Shown in pieces: positions 26,723-35,734 of a DNA stretch of 64,000 bases. Source of the DNA: Phytopseudomonas flavescens. GTDB lineage: Bacteria; Pseudomonadota; Gammaproteobacteria; Pseudomonadales; Pseudomonadaceae. The notes beneath the pieces were generated by a model, which was not told the DNA's origin, ran no database searches, and worked only from the letters and a program-made list of their open reading frames with translations. Location of the stretch: positions 310,001 to 374,000 of the forward strand of contig NZ_FNDG01000002.1 in the NCBI RefSeq assembly GCF_900100535.1, written 5' to 3'. The translations under genes and the position numbers were made by a program. The first letter of the stretch is position 1; every line of letters starts with the position of its first letter.

Positions 26723-27562
26723 ATGAACCGACTCGATGAACGTCTGCGTAGCCACTATTCGCAGCTCGCTCCCCAGGAGCAGCGAATCGCCGACTTCGTG
26801 CTCGACCATTACGACGACCTGGTCAGTTACAACAGCGCCGAGCTGGCGCGTCTGGCCGGTGTCTCCAAGGCTACCGTCAGCCGCCTGTTCAAGCGCCTGG
26901 GCTACGAAAAATACAAGGACATGCGCGAGGAGCAGCGCACCCTGCGCCAGAGTGGCATGCCCGTCGCGGACAACCGCGACGTGGTCCAGGGCAACACCCT
27001 GCTGGCCCGTCACTACAAGCAGGAGATGGCCAACCTCAGCCAGTGGGTGAGCGGTATCGATGCCGGGCAGTTCACCGAAGTGGTGCAGGCACTGGGCCAC
27101 AGCAGGCGCGTCTTCGTCATTGGCATGCGCAACGCCTTTCCCGTGGCGTTGCACCTGCGCCAGCAACTGCTGCAGATCCGCAGCGGCGTCCAAGTGCTGC
27201 CCCAGCCGGGGCAGACGCTGTCGGAGGAACTGGTGGACCTGAGCGCCGAAGACATGGTGGTGATGCTGGCGTTCCGGCGTCGGCCGCGGATCATTCGCCC
27301 GCTTCTGCAGGCCTTGCAGGTGCAGCAGGTCCCGACGCTGGTGATCTGCGAGCCACAGGCCCAGGCGATCATCGAACTGGCCAGATGGCGGCTGTGCACC
27401 CCTCTGGACAGCGTATCGGCGTTCGACAGCTATGCCGGTGCCAACAGCCTGATCAATCTGCTGGTCAATGCCATGTTGCACGAGCAACTGAGCGAGGGCC
27501 GGCAGCGAATTCATCAGATTGCCAGCCTGTATGGGCAACTCGACGAACTTGAACAGCGCTAG
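26723..27562 (+). CDS. RpiR/MurR-family transcriptional regulator
   Basis: A 279-residue regulator with an N-terminal helix-turn-helix (SYNSAELARLAGVSKATVSRLFKRLGYEKYKDMRE) and a C-terminal SIS domain (about residues 120-245) that normally binds a phosphorylated sugar or small acid. It is placed between the divergent hpxXYZ-like genes and the ABC transporter-aminotransferase-hydrolase genes, so it most likely controls both. AAGG precedes the ATG. Its TAG stop overlaps the CTAG that begins a degenerate MITE-like repeat. Confidence 0.88.
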   Translation: MNRLDERLRSHYSQLAPQEQRIADFVLDHYDDLVSYNSAELARLAGVSKATVSRLFKRLGYEKYKDMREEQRTLRQSGMPVADNRDVVQGNTLLARHYKQEMANLSQWVSGIDAGQFTEVVQALGHSRRVFVIGMRNAFPVALHLRQQLLQIRSGVQVLPQPGQTLSEELVDLSAEDMVVMLAFRRRPRIIRPLLQALQVQQVPTLVICEPQAQAIIELARWRLCTPLDSVSAFDSYAGANSLINLLVNAMLHEQLSEGRQRIHQIASLYGQLDELEQR

Positions 27563-27745
27563 GGGCTGTTGACGTTTCACGCTCGGCCACGCGGCAGCCC
27601 GTTTTGCCGCGGGGCGAGGGCCGCGCCCGCTCCCGGCGGGCTGGCGACATTTCCCTCATCCATGTCTGGGTCACATCGCCGCGAAGTTTAGCGGGCTAAA
27701 TGAGCCGGGCAGAAACGCAGCATCGCGGTAGAACGGATCCGGCCC
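27559..27745. repeat. Degenerate copy of the MITE-like element
   Basis: It starts with CTAG overlapping the rpiR stop, then GGGCTGTTGAC, similar to the left end of the element at 52006-52020. CAGCCCGTTTTGCCGCG follows, and bases 27678-27708 are identical to 52071-52101 over 31 positions. About 60 extra bases are inserted internally. No right-hand terminal repeat is present. It fills much of the 498-base gap 27563-28060. Confidence 0.65.
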
Positions 27746-27817
27746 GAGGGTGGCACCGCCCCCCAGCACCGACGTGGGCGACTTTACTTGCACTGTTGCG
27801 GTGCGTGCGAACTGATA

Positions 27818-27842
27818 GGGTGCCAGTGCGGCGCCCTTTTTT
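27818..27842 (+). terminator. Terminator-like hairpin upstream of the ABC operon
   Basis: GGGTGCC (27818-27824) pairs with GGCGCCC (27830-27836), with one G-T wobble, and is followed by six T. It lies 219 bases before the binding-protein start. It could end the rpiR transcript or act as a leader attenuator. The rest of the gap to 28060 shows nothing else I can name. Confidence 0.55.
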
Positions 27843-28060
27843 GTGGCATGGCCCGAGTGGATTCAGCCAAGGATTCAGTTTTTTCGCGTCCTTCACAGCA
27901 TTGGCAGGGCTGCCGTGAGGCGCATCTTTCGGGGCATGGGCCGCCTTCAGGGCGCTGCCGGCAGAAAAAGTGGATGATGTGAAGTTTCGTGGCACGTTGG
28001 TTGCAAAATAATCCATGAAGAATCTTTTGTTTCATGGCTGATATCAACGGGGTGACGAAA

Positions 28061-28846
28061 ATGAAGAAGGGATTGATCGCGATACTGACCGCTGGCCTGC
28101 TGCTGACCCAGGCCACTGCCACTCTGGCGGATCAATTGCAGGAGATCGAGAAGCGCGGGGTGATCCGCATCGCCGTGCCGCAGGATTTTCCTCCCTTCGG
28201 CTCGGTGGGGACCGATCTGCAGCCCCAGGGCTATGACATCGATATGGCCAAGTACCTGGCCAAGGAGATGAAACTCAAGGTGCAGCTGGTTCCCGTCACC
28301 AGCGCCAACCGCGTTCCGTACCTGCAGACCAACAAGGTCGATCTGGTCATCTCCAGCCTCGGCAAGAATGCCGAGCGCGAGCAGGTGATCGATTTCAGCA
28401 GCGCCTACGCCCCCTTCTTTCTCGGCGTGTTCGGCGCCAAGGACAGCGCCCTGCAGAAGGCCGAGGAACTCTCGGGCAAATCGATTGGCGTCACCCGTGG
28501 CGCCGTCGAGGACATGGTGCTGACCGAGGTGGCGCCGAGCGGCGCCCAGGTCAAGCGTTACGAAGACAACACCACCACCTTGTCCGCGTACCTGTCCGGG
28601 CAGGTCGAGTTCGTTGCCACCGGCAACCTGGTGGTAGCGGCCATCGAGCGTCAGAACGCCGATCGGGCACCCGTCGCCAAATTCATGCTCAAGGATTCTC
28701 CCTGCTACATCGGCCTGCGCAAAGGCGAAGCCGCGCTGAAGGCCAAGGTCGACGCGCTGATCGAACAGGCCAAAGCCGATGGCACGCTCAACGGCCTGTC
28801 CGAACAGTGGCTGAAGGCGCCACTGCCGGCGAACCTGGGCGCATAA
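28061..28846 (+). CDS. ABC transporter substrate-binding protein (polar amino acid family)
   Basis: A 261-residue periplasmic binding protein of family 3. A signal peptide (MKKGLIAILTAGLLLTQATATLA) is followed by LQEIEKRGVIRIAVPQDFPPFGSV, GYDIDMAKYLAKEM, TNKVDLVISSLGKNAEREQVIDFSSAYAPFFLGVFG and GTLNGLSEQWL. The start at 28061 was chosen for its GGGGTGA ribosome site. It opens a six-gene plus-strand run ending with the ureide enzymes, so the ligand may be a ureide such as allantoate rather than a standard amino acid; that is inference. Confidence 0.88.
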   Translation: MKKGLIAILTAGLLLTQATATLADQLQEIEKRGVIRIAVPQDFPPFGSVGTDLQPQGYDIDMAKYLAKEMKLKVQLVPVTSANRVPYLQTNKVDLVISSLGKNAEREQVIDFSSAYAPFFLGVFGAKDSALQKAEELSGKSIGVTRGAVEDMVLTEVAPSGAQVKRYEDNTTTLSAYLSGQVEFVATGNLVVAAIERQNADRAPVAKFMLKDSPCYIGLRKGEAALKAKVDALIEQAKADGTLNGLSEQWLKAPLPANLGA

Positions 28847-28856
28847 GGACTCCGCG

Positions 28857-29522
28857 ATGATGGCGCAGCTGAATTTCTCCGCCCTGTGGCCCTACTGGCC
28901 GGAGCTGCTTTCCGGCCTCTGGGTGACCATCCAGCTCTCGCTGATGGCGACCGTCGGCGGCGTGGCCCTGGGCATTCTCGGCGCTGCACTGCGCAGCGGC
29001 CGGCCGACCATTCTCAGTCGCCTGTGGGGCGTCTATGTCGAGCTGATTCGCAACACGCCGTTCGTGGTGCAACTGTTCTTCATCGTCTTCGGTTTGCCCA
29101 ACCTGGGACTGAAACTGACGGCGGGCGAGGCCGCCCTACTGGCCATGCTGATCAATCTGGGTGCCTACAGCACGGAGATCATCCGCGCCGGCATCCAGGT
29201 CACGCCCCGTGGGCAGTGGGAGGCCGGCCGCGTACTGGGGTTGAGCCGCACGCAAACCTTCATTCAGGTGGTCTTGCCGCCGTCCCTGAAACGCATTTAT
29301 CCGGCACTGGTCAGCCAGTGCATCATCGTCATGCTCGGCTCGTCGGTGGTTTCCCAGGTGTCCCATGAGGAGCTGACCTTCGCCGCCAACCTGATCCAGT
29401 CGCGTACCTTCCTGAGCTTCGAGGTCTATCTGGTGACCACGCTGATGTACCTGGCACTGTCCATCGCCATGCGTCAGCTGTTGCTGGCTGCCGGCCGCAA
29501 ATGGTTTGGAGATCAGCCATGA
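28857..29522 (+). CDS. Amino acid-type ABC transporter permease 1
   Basis: A 221-residue HisM/GlnP-family permease with several membrane helices. LSLMATVGGVALGILGAALR, ELIRNTPFVVQLFFIVFGLPNLG and the EAA loop region GQWEAGRVLGLSRTQTFIQVVLPPSLKRIYPAL are typical. It is the first of two different permease subunits, so the channel is a heterodimer. AGGA lies 7 bases before the ATG at 28857, and the stop overlaps the second permease gene. Confidence 0.9.
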   Translation: MMAQLNFSALWPYWPELLSGLWVTIQLSLMATVGGVALGILGAALRSGRPTILSRLWGVYVELIRNTPFVVQLFFIVFGLPNLGLKLTAGEAALLAMLINLGAYSTEIIRAGIQVTPRGQWEAGRVLGLSRTQTFIQVVLPPSLKRIYPALVSQCIIVMLGSSVVSQVSHEELTFAANLIQSRTFLSFEVYLVTTLMYLALSIAMRQLLLAAGRKWFGDQP

Positions 29523-30178
29523 TGACCACCTTCACCGACTGGGACATCCTGCGCAATCTGCTCCTGGCCGCGCGCTGGACCGTTCTGCTGTCTCTCACTG
29601 CATTCATCGGCGGCACCCTGGTGGCCATCCCGCTGGTCATGGCGCGCTTGTCCAGGCGGGTCTGGCCGCAGCGGCTGATCCGCGGCTACACCGAGCTGTT
29701 CCAGGGCACACCGCTGCTGATGCAGCTGTTCCTGGCGTTCTTCGGCGTGGCACTGCTGGGTATCGACGTATCGCCCTGGACGGCGGCCTCGCTGGCGCTG
29801 ACGTTCTATACCAGTGCGTTCCTGGTGGACATCTGGCACGGCAGCATCCGCGCGCTGCCCAAGGGCCAGTGGGAAGCCTGCCGCTGCCTGGGGCTGGACT
29901 TCGGCCAGAGCCTGTTTCGCGTCATCCTGCCCCAGGCGCTGCGCATCGGTATCGCACCGACCGTTGGCTTCGCCGTGCAGGTGGTGAAGGGTACGGCCCT
30001 GGCGTCGATCATCGGTTTCGTCGAGCTGACCAAGGCCGGCACCATTCTCAACAACGTCACCTACGAGCCTTTCAAGGTGTTCGGCCTGGTGGCGCTGGGC
30101 TACTTCCTCATGTGTTATCCGCTGTCGCGTTACAGCCAGTATCTGGAGAAGAAATTCAATGCCGCTCATCACCATTGA
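29519..30178 (+). CDS. Amino acid-type ABC transporter permease 2
   Basis: A 219-residue second permease of the same family: ELFQGTPLLMQLFLAFFGVALLG, the EAA loop GQWEACRCLGLDFGQSLFRVILPQALRIGIAPTVGF and VKGTALASIIGFVELTKAG. The start at 29519 overlaps the stop of permease 1, and its 3' end overlaps the ATPase gene by 20 bases. Such tight packing supports a single transporter complex. Confidence 0.9.
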   Translation: MMTTFTDWDILRNLLLAARWTVLLSLTAFIGGTLVAIPLVMARLSRRVWPQRLIRGYTELFQGTPLLMQLFLAFFGVALLGIDVSPWTAASLALTFYTSAFLVDIWHGSIRALPKGQWEACRCLGLDFGQSLFRVILPQALRIGIAPTVGFAVQVVKGTALASIIGFVELTKAGTILNNVTYEPFKVFGLVALGYFLMCYPLSRYSQYLEKKFNAAHHH

Positions 30179-30896
30179 TCAGGTACAGAAGTACTACGGC
30201 GACAACCATGTGCTCAAAGGCGTGGATCTCGATATCGAGGTGGGCGAGGTGGTATCGATCATCGGCCGCAGCGGCTCGGGCAAGAGCACTTTGCTGCGCT
30301 GCATCAACGGCCTCGAGGGCTACCAGGATGGCAGCATCAAGCTGGCCGGCATGACCGTTACCGACCGCGACTCCCAGGCGCGGGAAATCAGCCGCTCGGT
30401 CGGCATGGTGTTCCAGAATTTCAACCTGTTTCCGCACATGACCGCCCGTGAGAACGTCATGTTGGCGCCGCGCCGGGTGCTGAAGAAGAGCGATGCCGAG
30501 TGCCGCGAGCTGGCCGCGCGGATGCTGGAAAAGGTCGGCCTGGGTGACCGCATGGACTATTACCCGGCCAATCTTTCCGGCGGGCAACAGCAGCGGGTGG
30601 CCATCGCCCGTGCCCTGGCCATGTCGCCCAAGGTATTGCTGTGCGACGAGATCACGTCGGCCCTCGATCCCGAGCTGGTCGGCGAAGTGCTCAAGGTGCT
30701 GGAGCAACTGGCGAAGGAGGGCATGACGCTGATTCTGGTCACCCACGAAATGAACTTCGCCCAGGAAGTTGGCGACCGCGTGGTGTTCATGCACCAGGGG
30801 CGCGTATGGGAGCAGGGCCCCAGCCGCGAGCTGTTCGCCAATCCGCAGAGCGCCGAACTCAAGCAATTCATTTCGTCCGTGCGTGGACTGAACTGA
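30159..30896 (+). CDS. Amino acid-type ABC transporter ATPase
   Basis: A 245-residue ATPase of the GlnQ/HisP type. Walker A is GRSGSGKST, the Q-loop VFQNFNLFPHMT, the signature LSGGQQQRVAIARAL, Walker B LLCDEITSALDPE (Ile replaces the usual Pro after DE) and the H-loop VTHEM. It powers the two permeases encoded just upstream. The aminotransferase gene follows after 25 bases. Confidence 0.93.
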   Translation: MPLITIDQVQKYYGDNHVLKGVDLDIEVGEVVSIIGRSGSGKSTLLRCINGLEGYQDGSIKLAGMTVTDRDSQAREISRSVGMVFQNFNLFPHMTARENVMLAPRRVLKKSDAECRELAARMLEKVGLGDRMDYYPANLSGGQQQRVAIARALAMSPKVLLCDEITSALDPELVGEVLKVLEQLAKEGMTLILVTHEMNFAQEVGDRVVFMHQGRVWEQGPSRELFANPQSAELKQFISSVRGLN

Positions 30897-30921
30897 GCGT
30901 CTTTAGAACGAGAAATCCCAG

Positions 30922-32154
30922 ATGAACACGACTTTCCTGCCAGTGAATCCGCCCCAGCGTCTGTTGATGGGGCCAGGACCGATCAATGCCGACCCGCGTG
31001 TGCTGCGCGCCATGTCCAGCCAACTGATCGGCCAGTACGACCCGGCCATGACCCACTACATGAACGAGGTGATGGCGCTGTACCGCGGCGTGTTCCGTAC
31101 TGCCAACACTGCGACTCTGCTGGTCGACGGCACCTCGCGGGCCGGCATCGAGGCCATCCTGGTCTCGGCCATTCGCCCTGGCGACAGGGTGCTGGTGCCG
31201 GTGTTCGGTCGTTTCGGCCATCTGCTCTGTGAAATCGCCCGGCGTTGCCGTGCCGATGTTCACACCATCGAGGTGCCCTGGGGTGAAGTGTTCACCCCAC
31301 AGCAGATCGAGGATGCCATCAAGCAGGTGAAGCCACGGCTGCTGCTGACCGTGCAGGGCGATACCTCGACCACCATGTTGCAGCCACTGGCCGAGCTGGG
31401 GGACATCTGCCGCCGCCATGGCGTGCTGTTCTATACCGATGCCACGGCGTCCCTGGGCGGCAACCGGCTGGAAGCCGATGCCTGGGGGCTGGATGCGGTG
31501 TCCGCCGGCCTGCAGAAGTGCCTTGGCGGCCCATCCGGCACCGCACCGATCACCCTCAGCGCGCCCATGGAGGCAGTGATCCGCCGACGCGCCTGCGTGG
31601 AGGCGGGCATCCGTACCGCCGCCCACCGCGACGGCGACGAGGAAATGATCTATTCCAACTATTTCGACCTCGGCATGATCCTCGATTACTGGGGGCCCGA
31701 GCGCCTCAATCATCACACCGAAGCCACGTCGGCGCTGTTTGCGGCCCGCGAGTGCGCACGGGTGATTGGCGAGGAAGGTCTGGACGCGGGGATCGCCCGC
31801 CACAAACTGCATGGTGATGCCCTGCTCAAGGGCATCCAGGGCATGGGCCTGGAGACCTTCGGTGACCTTGATCACAAGATGAACAACGTTCTCGGCGTGG
31901 TGATTCCCGAAGCGGTCAACGGCGACCAGGTACGCAAGCTGATGCTCGAGGACTTCGGCATCGAGATCGGCACCTCGTTCGGGCCGCTGGCTGGCAAGGT
32001 CTGGCGCATCGGCACCATGGGCTACAACGCCCGCAAGGACTGCGTGATGCAGACTCTCAGCGCCCTGGAAGCGGTACTCAACCGCCTCGGCCTGCGCACC
32101 ACCCAGGGCGCTGCCATGCAGGCGGCCTGGGATCACTACAGCGAGCGTTGCTGA
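30922..32154 (+). CDS. hpxJ: Ureidoglycine-glyoxylate aminotransferase (HpxJ/PucG-like)
   Basis: A 410-residue class V PLP aminotransferase. LLMGPGPINADPRVLRAM, LLVDGTSRAGIEAIL, DTSTTMLQPLAELGDICRRHGVLFYTDATASLGG and the PLP Lys199 in GLQKCLGGPSGTAPI place it with alanine/serine-glyoxylate and ureidoglycine-glyoxylate enzymes. The latter move the amino group of ureidoglycine to glyoxylate, giving oxalurate and glycine. The adjacent allantoate hydrolase-like gene, overlapping by one base, and the divergent oxalurate-type amidase genes favour that reaction. Serine- or alanine-glyoxylate aminotransferase is the alternative. Confidence 0.82.
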   Translation: MNTTFLPVNPPQRLLMGPGPINADPRVLRAMSSQLIGQYDPAMTHYMNEVMALYRGVFRTANTATLLVDGTSRAGIEAILVSAIRPGDRVLVPVFGRFGHLLCEIARRCRADVHTIEVPWGEVFTPQQIEDAIKQVKPRLLLTVQGDTSTTMLQPLAELGDICRRHGVLFYTDATASLGGNRLEADAWGLDAVSAGLQKCLGGPSGTAPITLSAPMEAVIRRRACVEAGIRTAAHRDGDEEMIYSNYFDLGMILDYWGPERLNHHTEATSALFAARECARVIGEEGLDAGIARHKLHGDALLKGIQGMGLETFGDLDHKMNNVLGVVIPEAVNGDQVRKLMLEDFGIEIGTSFGPLAGKVWRIGTMGYNARKDCVMQTLSALEAVLNRLGLRTTQGAAMQAAWDHYSERC

Positions 32155-33431
32155 TGAGTGCCATGGACAAGATGGCGGCAGGCCGCGCAAGCGCGCGGAT
32201 CATGGCGCGCTGCGACGAACTGGCGGCAATCAGCGAGTCCGCCGATGGCCTGACCCGCGTGTACCTGTCGGCGGAACACCGGCGTGCCAACGCACTGGTG
32301 GGCGAGTGGATGCAGGCGGCCGGCATGCGCGTCTGGCAGGACGCCGTGGGCAACATCTGCGGGCGTTACGAAGGTCAGCGTGCTGGCGCGCAGGCACTGT
32401 TGCTCGGCTCGCACCTGGATACGGTGCGCAACGCCGGTCGTTACGACGGCATGCTCGGTGTGGTCGCCGCCATCGAGACCGTGCAGCACTTTCATGACCG
32501 CGACATACGTCTGCCGCTGGCCATCGAGATCGTCGGTTTCGCCGACGAGGAGGGTACCCGCTTCGGCATCACCCTGCTGGGTAGCCGCGGCCTGACCGGC
32601 AGTTGGCCGCAAGGCTGGGTCGAGCAGGCCGATGCCAATGGCGTGAGTGTCGCCCAGGCAATGGCTGCGCTTGGCCTGGATGCGGCTGACATCCCCAGTG
32701 CGGCCCGGAAAGCGGATGACTTCGCCGCCTATCTGGAACTGCATATCGAGCAGGGCCCTTGCCTGGAGCGTGAAGGGCTGGCACTGGGCGTGGTGACGGC
32801 CATCAATGGCGCGCGCCGCCTGAATTGCCGCTTCGTCGGTATGGCCGGGCATGCCGGTACCGTGCCGATGAGCCACCGCCAGGACGCCCTGGCCGCCGCC
32901 GCGCAGTGGATGGTCTATATCGAGGCGCAGACGGCCCGGCGCGATCCGCAACTGGTGGCCACGGTGGGCAGCCTGCAGTGCCACCCTGGTGCGGTCAATG
33001 TCATTCCCGGTGAGGTCGCCCTGACCCTGGACGTACGCGGCCCGCAGGATCAGGCCCTGGCGGAGCTGCTCGATGACCTGTTGAGCCAGGGCCAGGCGAT
33101 CGCCCGGCAGCGTGGGCTGCAGTTCCACGCCAACCAGTACTACGGTATTCCGGCGACCCGCTGCGACGAGGCCATGCAGGCTTCCCTGGCGCGGGTGCTG
33201 ACCCAGGTGCAGGGGCGCAGCCTGGCGCTGCCCAGCGGTGCCGGCCATGATGCGATCGCCATGGCCGAGCGCTGGCCGGTCGGCATGCTGTTCGTGCGCT
33301 GTGCAGGAGGGGTCAGCCATCACCCGGCCGAGGCCGTCGAGGTGGGCGACGTGGCGCTGGCCATTGAGGCGTGCGTGGACTGGGTTCAGGCGCTGGCGAT
33401 AGCACCGCCCCTGGCCAGGCAGGCGGGGTGA
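32154..33431 (+). CDS. hpxK: Allantoate amidohydrolase-like M20 hydrolase (HpxK/AllC/PucF)
   Basis: A 425-residue member of the Zn-dependent hydantoinase/carbamoylase family. Metal ligands are seen in LLLGSHLDTVRNAGRYDGMLGV, GFADEEGTRFGI, AYLELHIEQGP and the C-terminal SGAGHDA and SHHPAE motifs. The family holds allantoate amidohydrolases, ureidoglycolate and N-carbamoyl-amino-acid hydrolases. Together with the aminotransferase, the allantoate to ureidoglycine step is the best fit. The ATG at 32154 shares one base with the aminotransferase TGA. No allantoinase gene is nearby. Confidence 0.83.
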   Translation: MSAMDKMAAGRASARIMARCDELAAISESADGLTRVYLSAEHRRANALVGEWMQAAGMRVWQDAVGNICGRYEGQRAGAQALLLGSHLDTVRNAGRYDGMLGVVAAIETVQHFHDRDIRLPLAIEIVGFADEEGTRFGITLLGSRGLTGSWPQGWVEQADANGVSVAQAMAALGLDAADIPSAARKADDFAAYLELHIEQGPCLEREGLALGVVTAINGARRLNCRFVGMAGHAGTVPMSHRQDALAAAAQWMVYIEAQTARRDPQLVATVGSLQCHPGAVNVIPGEVALTLDVRGPQDQALAELLDDLLSQGQAIARQRGLQFHANQYYGIPATRCDEAMQASLARVLTQVQGRSLALPSGAGHDAIAMAERWPVGMLFVRCAGGVSHHPAEAVEVGDVALAIEACVDWVQALAIAPPLARQAG

Positions 33432-33467
33432 GCGGCGAGCGCCTGAGCGTGCGCTCGCCTCGTGGTG

Positions 33468-34166
33468 TCAGCCAGCCTTGCTGGTCTGCACCATATAGTT
33501 GACGTCGACGTCGTTGGCCAGCTTGTAGTGCTTGGTCAGCGGATTGTAGGTCAGGCCGGTGATGTCCTTGACCTGCAGGCCGGCCTCGCGGCTCCAGGCG
33601 CCCAGCTCCGAGGGGCGGATGAATTTCTTGAAGTCATGGGTGCCGCGCGGCAGCAGGCGCAGGATGTATTCGGCGCCGATCACCGCGAACAGGTAGGCCT
33701 TGGGATTGCGGTTGATGGTGGAGAAGAACACCTGGCCGCCGGGCTTGACCAGCTTGTGGCAGGCGCGGATCACCGAGGATGGGTCGGGCACGTGCTCGAG
33801 CATCTCCAGGCAGGTGACCACGTCGAACTGACCGGGCATCTCCTCGGCCATGGCTTCGGCGGTGATCTGCCGGTAATCCACCTCCACGCCCGACTCCAGC
33901 TGGTGCAGGCGAGCCACGCCCAAGGGGGCCTCGCCCATGTCGATACCGGTCACCGTGGCGCCACGCTGTGCCATTGCTTCGCTGAGGATGCCACCGCCAC
34001 AGCCGACGTCGAGCACCTTCTTGCCGGCCAGGCCGGCACGCTCGTCGATCCAGTTGACCCGCAGCGGGTTGATCTCGTGCAAGGGCTTGAACTCGCTCTC
34101 GCGATCCCACCAGCGGTGGGCGAGGGCTTCGAATTTGGCGATTTCGGCGTGGTCGACGTTGCTCAT
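33468..34166 (-). CDS. ubiG: Ubiquinone biosynthesis O-methyltransferase UbiG
   Basis: A 232-residue SAM methyltransferase for both O-methylation steps of ubiquinone synthesis. Diagnostic parts: [29 protein letters not shown], the SAM loop [28 protein letters not shown] and [25 protein letters not shown]. It belongs with mupP and yciK on the same strand, but the accessory ureide block now intervenes. The C-terminus is 36 bases from the convergent hydrolase gene. Confidence 0.95.
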   Translation of the reverse strand: MSNVDHAEIAKFEALAHRWWDRESEFKPLHEINPLRVNWIDERAGLAGKKVLDVGCGGGILSEAMAQRGATVTGIDMGEAPLGVARLHQLESGVEVDYRQITAEAMAEEMPGQFDVVTCLEMLEHVPDPSSVIRACHKLVKPGGQVFFSTINRNPKAYLFAVIGAEYILRLLPRGTHDFKKFIRPSELGAWSREAGLQVKDITGLTYNPLTKHYKLANDVDVNYMVQTSKAG

Positions 34167-34259
34167 GGGATTCCCTGAATGGCGAATGCATTTGGCATGG
34201 TGCCAGCTTTGCCCGGCATGGTGCGCGCGGTGCTGGCCTCTGATTGGGTGACAGTTTAA

Positions 34260-35588
34260 TCAGTGAGTCGGACGCCCGGCTATCTTCGCCCCCCATTGCC
34301 CGCTGGTGGCGATGATGCGCTCCTCGTCGAGGCGCGTCAGTCTGCGGTCTTCGAGCAGTGGCTTGCCGGCGACCCAGAGGTGCTCGACGCAGTCTCGGGA
34401 GGTGGCGTAGATCAACTGCGAAACGGGGTCGTAGACCGGTTGCTGGGCCAGGCCGCGCAAGTCGAAGGCGACGATGTCGGCGGCCTTGCCGGGCTCCAGT
34501 GAGCCAATCTCGCCATCGAGGCCCAGGGCGCGGGCGCCATTGAGGGTCGCCATGCGCAGCGCGCGATGCGCGTCCAGGGCGCTGGCCGAGCCGGCTACAG
34601 CCTTGGCCAGCAGCGCGGCGGTGCGGGTTTCGCCGAGCAGGTCGAGGTCATTGTTGCTGGCGGCACCGTCGGTACCGATGGCGACATTGACGCCGGCCTG
34701 CCAGAGTTTCTCGACCGGGCAGAAGCCGCTGGCCAGCTTGAGGTTGGATTCCGGGCAGTGGATCACGCTGCTGTTGGTGGCGACCAGCAGGGCGATATCG
34801 TCATCATCGATCTGGGTCATGTGCACCGCCTGGAAGCGCGGGCCGAGCAGGCCGAGGCGGTACAGGCGGGCCAGCGGGCGTTCGCCATGTTGTTCGAGGC
34901 TCTGCTGCACTTCAGAGGCGGTTTCCTGCACGTGCATATGAATGCCGGCATCCAGCTCTTCGGCGAGGATGCGCAGTTTTTCGAGGTTGGCGTCGCTGAC
35001 GGTATAGGGCGCGTGAGGGCCGAAGGCGACGCTCAGGCGCGAGTGGTGCCTGAGTTCGTCGAACAGCGTCACGCCCTTGCGCAGCGCCTCGTCCGCGTCA
35101 CGGGCGCCGGGGATGGCGAAATCCAGCACCGGGATGCTGATCTGTGCGCGCATGCCGCTGGCGTGTACCCGCTCGCAGGCCATCTCGGGGAAGAAGTACA
35201 TGTCGGCGAAACAGCTGATGCCACTTTTTATCTGCTCGGCAATGGCCAGTTCGGTGCCGTCCTGGACGAACTGTTCATCGACCCATTTGGCCTCCGCGGG
35301 CCAGATGTGCTTTTCCAGCCAGGTCATCAGTGGCAGGTCGTCGGCCAGGCCGCGGAACAGGGTCATGGCGGCGTGGCCGTGAGCGTTGACCAAGCCCGGT
35401 GTCAGCAGGCGCCCGGGCAACTCGCGGATCTGCGTGGCGCCGCGCCGCAAGGCTTCGGCGCGTGGTGCGATGAGCGCGATCTTGCCATCGCGGATGCCCA
35501 GGCCATGATCATGCAGCACCACGCCGGCGGGCTCGACCGGTACCAGCCAGGTGGGCAGCAGCAAAAGGTCGAGCGGAGCGTCTGCCAT
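34260..35588 (-). CDS. mtaD: TRZ/ATZ-family amidohydrolase (methylthioadenosine deaminase type)
   Basis: A 442-residue metal-dependent deaminase. The HxH site is in [37 protein letters not shown], the next ligands in [12 protein letters not shown] and [12 protein letters not shown], and the Asp in [17 protein letters not shown]. The length and position match PA3170 of P. aeruginosa, a 5'-methylthioadenosine deaminase feeding methionine salvage through methylthioinosine. A longer reverse frame to 36170 exists, but [12 protein letters not shown] at 35588 is the family start. It is divergent from the MtnA-like gene. Confidence 0.87.
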   Translation of the reverse strand: MADAPLDLLLLPTWLVPVEPAGVVLHDHGLGIRDGKIALIAPRAEALRRGATQIRELPGRLLTPGLVNAHGHAAMTLFRGLADDLPLMTWLEKHIWPAEAKWVDEQFVQDGTELAIAEQIKSGISCFADMYFFPEMACERVHASGMRAQISIPVLDFAIPGARDADEALRKGVTLFDELRHHSRLSVAFGPHAPYTVSDANLEKLRILAEELDAGIHMHVQETASEVQQSLEQHGERPLARLYRLGLLGPRFQAVHMTQIDDDDIALLVATNSSVIHCPESNLKLASGFCPVEKLWQAGVNVAIGTDGAASNNDLDLLGETRTAALLAKAVAGSASALDAHRALRMATLNGARALGLDGEIGSLEPGKAADIVAFDLRGLAQQPVYDPVSQLIYATSRDCVEHLWVAGKPLLEDRRLTRLDEERIIATSGQWGAKIAGRPTH

Positions 35589-35734
35589 GGGGTGGGTTCC
35601 GTCGTTGAAAACGCTGAGTCTATAGAGGAATGCCCCCGTCTTGAAGGTGTGCGGCGCTGCAGGATGCCGTGCACGGGGTGCGGCCACCGGTTCGCGCGGC
35701 GTATACTGGCCGGCTTTCGAGGATGGAGTGGGTG

